Source: Candidatus Zhuqueibacterota bacterium 4484_219 (lineage in GTDB: Bacteria > Zhuqueibacterota > JdFR-76 > 4484-219). From it: a stretch of DNA of 9,340 nucleotides. The stretch is taken from positions 1 through 9,340 of the forward strand of contig MZGM01000090.1 in assembly GCA_002085035.1 (NCBI GenBank), in the 5' to 3' direction. Of the stretch, positions 6,105 to 9,340 are shown piece after piece. The translations under genes and the position numbers were made by a program. The notes beneath the pieces were generated by a model. It searched no databases, was not told the DNA's origin, and worked only from the letters and a program-made list of their open reading frames with translations. Positions within the stretch are counted from its first letter, which is position 1, and the number at the start of each line of letters is the position of its first letter.

Positions 6105-7293
6105 ACGCGGTGAAATCCCAGCATCGGCCTGGAACAAAATCCGCACCCGAGCCAAGTTTGACATCCACCGAATCCAGGAAATTGAAAAAATTACTCACCA
6201 CGATGTCATTGCTTTTCTAACCAATTTGGCTGAAAATATTGGTCCAGAATCTCGTTATGTACACATGGGGATGACCTCGTCTGATGTGTTGGATACCGCC
6301 ATGGCACTCTTGATGCGGGAAGCAGGACAACTTCTTCTTCATGGATTGCAGCAGCTTCGCAATGTCCTGGCACGTCGGGCAGTGGAATTTAAAGACACCC
6401 CTTGCATCGGTAGAACCCATGGAGTCCATGCAGAACCTATCACATTTGGTTTGAAATTGGCATTGTGGTATGATGAAGTACGGCGTCACATCGACAGGTT
6501 ACAGGCAGCGATTGCCACCATCTCTGTAGGAAAAATTTCTGGTGCAGTCGGTACCTTTGCTTACAGCGACCCCCAAATAGAAGAAAAAGTCTGTCGAAAA
6601 TTAGGATTACAACCAGCACCCGTGTCTTCCCAAATTGTGCAACGTGACCGTTATGCTCATTTTCTTACTACCTTGGCGTTAGTTGGAGCTTCACTGGAAA
6701 AGTTTGCTACAGAGTTACGAGCCTTACAGCGAACAGAGATTTTGGAAACTGAAGAACACTTTGCCAAAGGTCAAAAAGGATCCTCTGCCATGCCGCACAA
6801 GCGCAATCCGATTATCTGCGAGCGCATTGTGGGAATGGCTCGCTTGCTGCGCGGTAACGCCATTGCTGCCATGGAAAATGTTGCTCTGTGGCACGAACGG
6901 GATATTAGCCACTCATCTGTGGAACGAGTTATCCTTCCAGATAGTACTATTATTCTGGATTACATGGTGGATAAAATGACTAATCTCATCGATCATATGA
7001 AAGTGTACCCGGAGAATATGTTGAGAAATTTGCACCTTACCCGTGGCTTGATCCATTCCGAAGCGATTTTGTTAGCATTAACAAAAAAGGGATTGACCAG
7101 AGAACAAGCTTACGCTGTGGTACAACAAAATGCTCACCGCATCTGGAATACTGGCGAACAGTTCAAAGACGCTATTTTGCAAGACGAGCAGGTTAAAAAG
7201 TATCTCTCGGTTGAAGAAATAGAAGCCTGCTTCGACCTAAAAAAAAATCTTCGCCATGTCGACTACATCTTCAAAAGGGTAGGATTGATTTGA
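6088..7293 (+). CDS. purB: Adenylosuccinate lyase PurB, N-terminus missing
   Basis: Adenylosuccinate lyase, fumarase/aspartase superfamily. It splits SAICAR to AICAR plus fumarate, and adenylosuccinate to AMP plus fumarate. Motifs: VHMGMTSSDVLDTA (58-71), GRTHGVHAEP (108-117, general-acid His H111), KISGAVGT (149-156), the signature GSSAMPHKRNP (231-241, with catalytic serine loop) and WHERDISHSSVER (268-280). Length is 401 against about 430 in B. subtilis. Residue H111 corresponds to B. subtilis H141, so about 30 residues are absent, including the start segment with the conserved Arg-Tyr that binds substrate. The ATG at 6088 is the only start codon after the upstream in-frame TAG at 6064-6066, and it has no properly spaced SD. 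The gene is therefore probably 5'-truncated and fused out of frame to htrA, not a natural short form. From EAYAERG (residue 2) to the C-terminus the sequence looks intact. Confidence 0.93.
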   Translation: MEAYAERGEIPASAWNKIRTRAKFDIHRIQEIEKITHHDVIAFLTNLAENIGPESRYVHMGMTSSDVLDTAMALLMREAGQLLLHGLQQLRNVLARRAVEFKDTPCIGRTHGVHAEPITFGLKLALWYDEVRRHIDRLQAAIATISVGKISGAVGTFAYSDPQIEEKVCRKLGLQPAPVSSQIVQRDRYAHFLTTLALVGASLEKFATELRALQRTEILETEEHFAKGQKGSSAMPHKRNPIICERIVGMARLLRGNAIAAMENVALWHERDISHSSVERVILPDSTIILDYMVDKMTNLIDHMKVYPENMLRNLHLTRGLIHSEAILLALTKKGLTREQAYAVVQQNAHRIWNTGEQFKDAILQDEQVKKYLSVEEIEACFDLKKNLRHVDYIFKRVGLI

Positions 7294-7352
7294 CAATGAA
7301 ACGCTAAAATTACACAAATAAATAGCACAAATCAACTATTGCTGAAACCATT

Positions 7353-7357
7353 GGGGA
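7353..7357 (+). promoter_or_regulatory. Shine-Dalgarno site of purC
   Basis: GGGGA at 7353-7357 lies 7 nt before the ATG at 7365, which supports that start and the inclusion of the basic N-terminal extension. Confidence 0.6.
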
Positions 7358-7364
7358 ACTTATT

Positions 7365-8105
7365 ATGAGCCCATCTAGAAAGAAAGGAAGTAAATCGAAA
7401 AAAGGTACTTTAATCTACGAAGGAAAAACAAAAAGATTATATGCTACTGAGGATCCTGATCTGATTATTCAAGAGTTTACAGATGATATTACAGCTTCTG
7501 ATGGTAAAAAGCGAGGTGTCATCAAGGGGAAAGGGATAGTGAACAATAGGATTTCAGCATACATTTTCGAGTACTTATCGAGCTACCATATACCCACACA
7601 TTTTGAGAAATCAATCTCTGAACGGGCAATGTTGGTTAAGCGACTGAACATGTTACCTATTAAAGTAGTAGTACGTAACATCGCTTCAGGGGATTTTTGT
7701 CACCGCTACAACATTGAAGAAGGGAAAAATCTGGAACAACCTATTCTGGAATTCTATTTAAAAAACGACTCTCTTTCCGATCCAATGATCAATAAACATC
7801 ATGCTACGGCATTGGGACTGGCTAAGCCAGAGGAGGTAGACACCATCACTCGTTACGCTCTCAAAATCAACGCAATTTTAAAATCTTTTTTCTTGCGCCG
7901 CAACGTGCAACTGGTGGATTCTAAATTGGAATTCGGACGTTACCGCGACCGACTACTGCTTGCAGATGAAATCTCTCCAGACACCTGCCATCTTTGGGAT
8001 GTCGAAAGCGGTGAAAAATTAGACAGGGATCGCTTCTGCCAAGATTTGGCTGGCGCGGAAGAAACCTATCAGGAAATACTAAAACGAGTGTTAAAAATTT
8101 CATAA
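7365..8105 (+). CDS. purC: Phosphoribosylaminoimidazole-succinocarboxamide synthase (SAICAR synthetase) PurC
   Basis: A 246-residue enzyme that joins CAIR and aspartate with ATP to form SAICAR, the substrate of the PurB encoded just upstream. Visible markers: nucleotide-binding YEGKTKRLY (18-26), signature one LPIKVVVRNIASGDF (97-111), signature two LVDSKLEFG (183-191), and DEISPDTCHLWD (201-212). Length is normal (B. subtilis about 241, E. coli 237). Its N-terminus is a Lys/Ser-rich extension (residues 2-13) a little longer than usual, and the SD position supports it. A 71-bp gap separates it from purB. The stop codon TAA is embedded in the SD of the next gene, so psd is probably translationally coupled to it. 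Confidence 0.97.
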   Translation: MSPSRKKGSKSKKGTLIYEGKTKRLYATEDPDLIIQEFTDDITASDGKKRGVIKGKGIVNNRISAYIFEYLSSYHIPTHFEKSISERAMLVKRLNMLPIKVVVRNIASGDFCHRYNIEEGKNLEQPILEFYLKNDSLSDPMINKHHATALGLAKPEEVDTITRYALKINAILKSFFLRRNVQLVDSKLEFGRYRDRLLLADEISPDTCHLWDVESGEKLDRDRFCQDLAGAEETYQEILKRVLKIS

Positions 8106-8110
8106 GGAGA
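8104..8110 (+). promoter_or_regulatory. Shine-Dalgarno site that fixes the TTG start of psd
   Basis: AAGGAGA at 8104-8110 overlaps the purC stop codon and lies 7 nt before TTG 8118. No ATG or GTG is available at a suitable distance in that frame, so this site decides the non-ATG start. Confidence 0.75.
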
Positions 8111-8117
8111 AAACAAA

Positions 8118-8768
8118 TTGCGTTTGACAAAGGATGGTACTGATGTAATTCTGGTTGCAATATCAGGAGTAATCATCTTCACCTTAGCTGGTTTTATCTG
8201 TTCTGCGATTATTGCCAAATTACTGATGGTATCAAGCTGGATATTCTTGCTGTTCACTTTTTATTTTTTCCGTGATCCAGAACGTATCATTCCCCCCGAT
8301 GAAAACGCTATTGTTTCTGCTGCTGATGGAAAGGTGGTAGAAATCAAAGAAATAGTTGAAAACCAGTATCTACAGTCCAACGCTAAACAGGTTAGTGTTT
8401 TTATGTCCATCTTTAACGTACATGTAAATCGTATCCCTATGTCTGGCCAGGTAGGATTCTTTGAATATCGACCAGGTAAATTTGTCAAAGCTTACAAACA
8501 GGCTGCCTCGAAAGAAAACGAGCAAACCGTCATCGGTATTGAGAATCCACACTGCAAAATCCTCATAAAGCAGATTGCTGGTATTTTGGCTCGACGTATT
8601 GTTTGTCATCTGCGAGAGGGGTTTCATGTGCAACGCGGTGAACGCTTTGGTATGATCAAATTTGGCTCACGAGTAGACATGATCCTACCCAGCTCAGCAA
8701 AAATAACGGTTCAACTTAATCAAAAAGTTAAAGGAGGAGAGACAATAATTGCAAAGATTCAAAACTGA
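8118..8768 (+). CDS. psd: Phosphatidylserine decarboxylase, short membrane-anchored type
   Basis: A 216-residue proenzyme of the short Psd subfamily (sometimes labelled archaetidylserine decarboxylase-like). It converts phosphatidylserine to phosphatidylethanolamine with a pyruvoyl group made by self-cleavage. Two hydrophobic segments (about 9-33 and 36-50) anchor it, followed by the conserved FFRDPER (50-56). The self-processing and catalytic residues are visible: D70 in SAADGKV, H102 in NVHVNRIP, and the cleavage pair G183-S184 in KFGSRVDMILP, where Ser becomes the pyruvoyl group. The processed alpha chain would be about 33 residues. Translation starts at TTG, supported by an SD placed 7 nt upstream. 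The 3' end overlaps pssA by 20 nt, in keeping with consecutive steps in one pathway. Confidence 0.94.
   Translation: MRLTKDGTDVILVAISGVIIFTLAGFICSAIIAKLLMVSSWIFLLFTFYFFRDPERIIPPDENAIVSAADGKVVEIKEIVENQYLQSNAKQVSVFMSIFNVHVNRIPMSGQVGFFEYRPGKFVKAYKQAASKENEQTVIGIENPHCKILIKQIAGILARRIVCHLREGFHVQRGERFGMIKFGSRVDMILPSSAKITVQLNQKVKGGETIIAKIQN
8731..8740 (+). promoter_or_regulatory. Shine-Dalgarno site that fixes the TTG start of pssA
   Basis: AAGGAGGAGA at 8731-8740 lies inside the psd coding end and precedes TTG 8749 by 8 nt (measured from GGAGA). It is a near-perfect anti-SD match, and the downstream frame is pssA from that TTG onward. Confidence 0.7.
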
Positions 8769-9340
8769 AACAGTACGTAGGGTTTTCCCTGGACTTTTCA
8801 CCGTGGCAAATAGTTATTGTGGCTTCCTTTCTGTTATTTATGCCATCGATGGTAATTACCTCACCGCCGCCTGGTTGATCATTTTGGCAGCCGTAATGGA
8901 CGGCATAGACGGAATGGTTGCCCGAATTACCCGAGGATACAGCCGCTTTGGGGTAGAACTGGACTCTTTGGCTGATATTATTTCCTTTGGGCTGGCCCCT
9001 TCAGTGTTACTTTACACCCTCTATTTTCACCAAATGGGTAAAGTGGGCGTAGTAATCAGCTTCTTACCTCTACTTTGCGGCGGCATTCGTCTGGCAAGAT
9101 TCAATATTATGTTTACCGGCTACGAAAAGGAAAACTACGTAGGATTACCGATTCCTATGCAAGCTATTACGTTGTCCTCATTCATCATTTTCAATTTTGA
9201 TATTTGGAATGATCTCAAGTTGCCTCAAGGCTTAATCCCTATGATCATGTTCCTGAGCCTGTTGATGATCAGCACAATCGAATATGAGTCATTGCCCAAA
9301 TTTACCTTGCGGAAAGACACGAAGAATTTAGTCAAATTGG
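8749..9340 (+). CDS. pssA: CDP-diacylglycerol--serine O-phosphatidyltransferase PssA (3' end outside window)
   Basis: The frame starting at TTG 8749 stays open to the window end (197 codons). It encodes an integral-membrane CDP-alcohol phosphatidyltransferase that joins CDP-diacylglycerol and serine to make phosphatidylserine, the substrate of Psd. The complete family motif is present: D51-x2-D54-G55-x2-A58-R59-x8-G68-x3-D72-x3-D76, seen as DGIDGMVAR and GVELDSLAD. The N-terminal FPGLFTVANSYCGFLSV and the later GGIRLARFN and GLPIPMQA are typical of type II PssA. Several hydrophobic helices follow. The C-terminal end is cut by the window, though a basic tail (RKDTKN) suggests little is missing. 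It starts with TTG after a strong SD and overlaps psd by 20 nt, so the two are almost certainly co-translated. Confidence 0.95.
   Translation, partial: MQRFKTETVRRVFPGLFTVANSYCGFLSVIYAIDGNYLTAAWLIILAAVMDGIDGMVARITRGYSRFGVELDSLADIISFGLAPSVLLYTLYFHQMGKVGVVISFLPLLCGGIRLARFNIMFTGYEKENYVGLPIPMQAITLSSFIIFNFDIWNDLKLPQGLIPMIMFLSLLMISTIEYESLPKFTLRKDTKNLVKL

Noticed and set aside
4983..7293. A functional HtrA-PurB fusion protein
   Set aside because: The two frames differ (+1) and HtrA hits a stop at 6102-6104 inside the purB start region, so no single polypeptide is made without frameshifting, and there is no slippery sequence that would suggest it.
7290..7318. Perfect TTGACA (7290-7295) at the purB stop as a possible purC promoter
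   Set aside because: No acceptable -10 hexamer lies 16-18 bp downstream (best is ACAAAT, three of six matches), so an internal promoter is not supported.

Overview
The window is a chromosomal housekeeping segment, moderately AT-rich, from what looks like a diderm (Gram-negative type) bacterium. The TonB C-terminal domain, the membrane-anchored HtrA-type protease and the serine-based phosphatidylethanolamine (PE) route all point that way. The TonB-domain wording and the mix of genes suggest the FCB side of the tree (Calditrichota, KSB1 or similar). That placement is an impression from protein sequence, not a phylogeny.

Layout. Positions 1-345 hold the 3' end of a TonB-like gene, followed by a strong intrinsic terminator (370-407). 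A sigma70-like promoter (414-441), a palindrome near the predicted start of transcription and a good Shine-Dalgarno (SD) site lead into polX (478-2196), a complete DNA polymerase X with a PHP nuclease domain. Converging on it from the minus strand, with a 15-bp gap, is an M29/NicX-like 'aminopeptidase' gene (2212-3162) whose conserved metal-binding motif looks degenerate. A 229-bp divergent intergenic region (3163-3391) carries a three-copy 9-mer operator-like element and a second sigma70-like promoter. From 3392 to the window end every gene is on the plus strand and closely spaced: ecfT, truA, an htrA/degP-like protease, purB, purC, psd and pssA (cut by the window edge).

How the genes work together. 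psd and pssA overlap and encode consecutive steps of PE synthesis: CDP-diacylglycerol to phosphatidylserine (PssA), then to PE (Psd). purC and purB encode the two consecutive purine steps that make SAICAR and then AICAR, and PurB also converts adenylosuccinate to AMP. truA is tRNA pseudouridine synthase. ecfT is the membrane scaffold of an ECF vitamin or metal transporter, but no ATPase or substrate-binding partner is present here.

The most important anomaly is at about 6085-6095. The HtrA reading frame stops in the middle of its PDZ domain exactly where PurB homology begins, and PurB lacks about its first 30 residues, including a conserved substrate-binding segment. The two genes appear to be joined by an out-of-frame deletion, either real or an assembly artefact. 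I found no CRISPR array, insertion sequence, phage gene, rRNA or tRNA, and nothing that amounts to a new defence or biosynthetic system. The remaining findings are local: a degenerate metallopeptidase, two operator-like elements, and TTG start codons.
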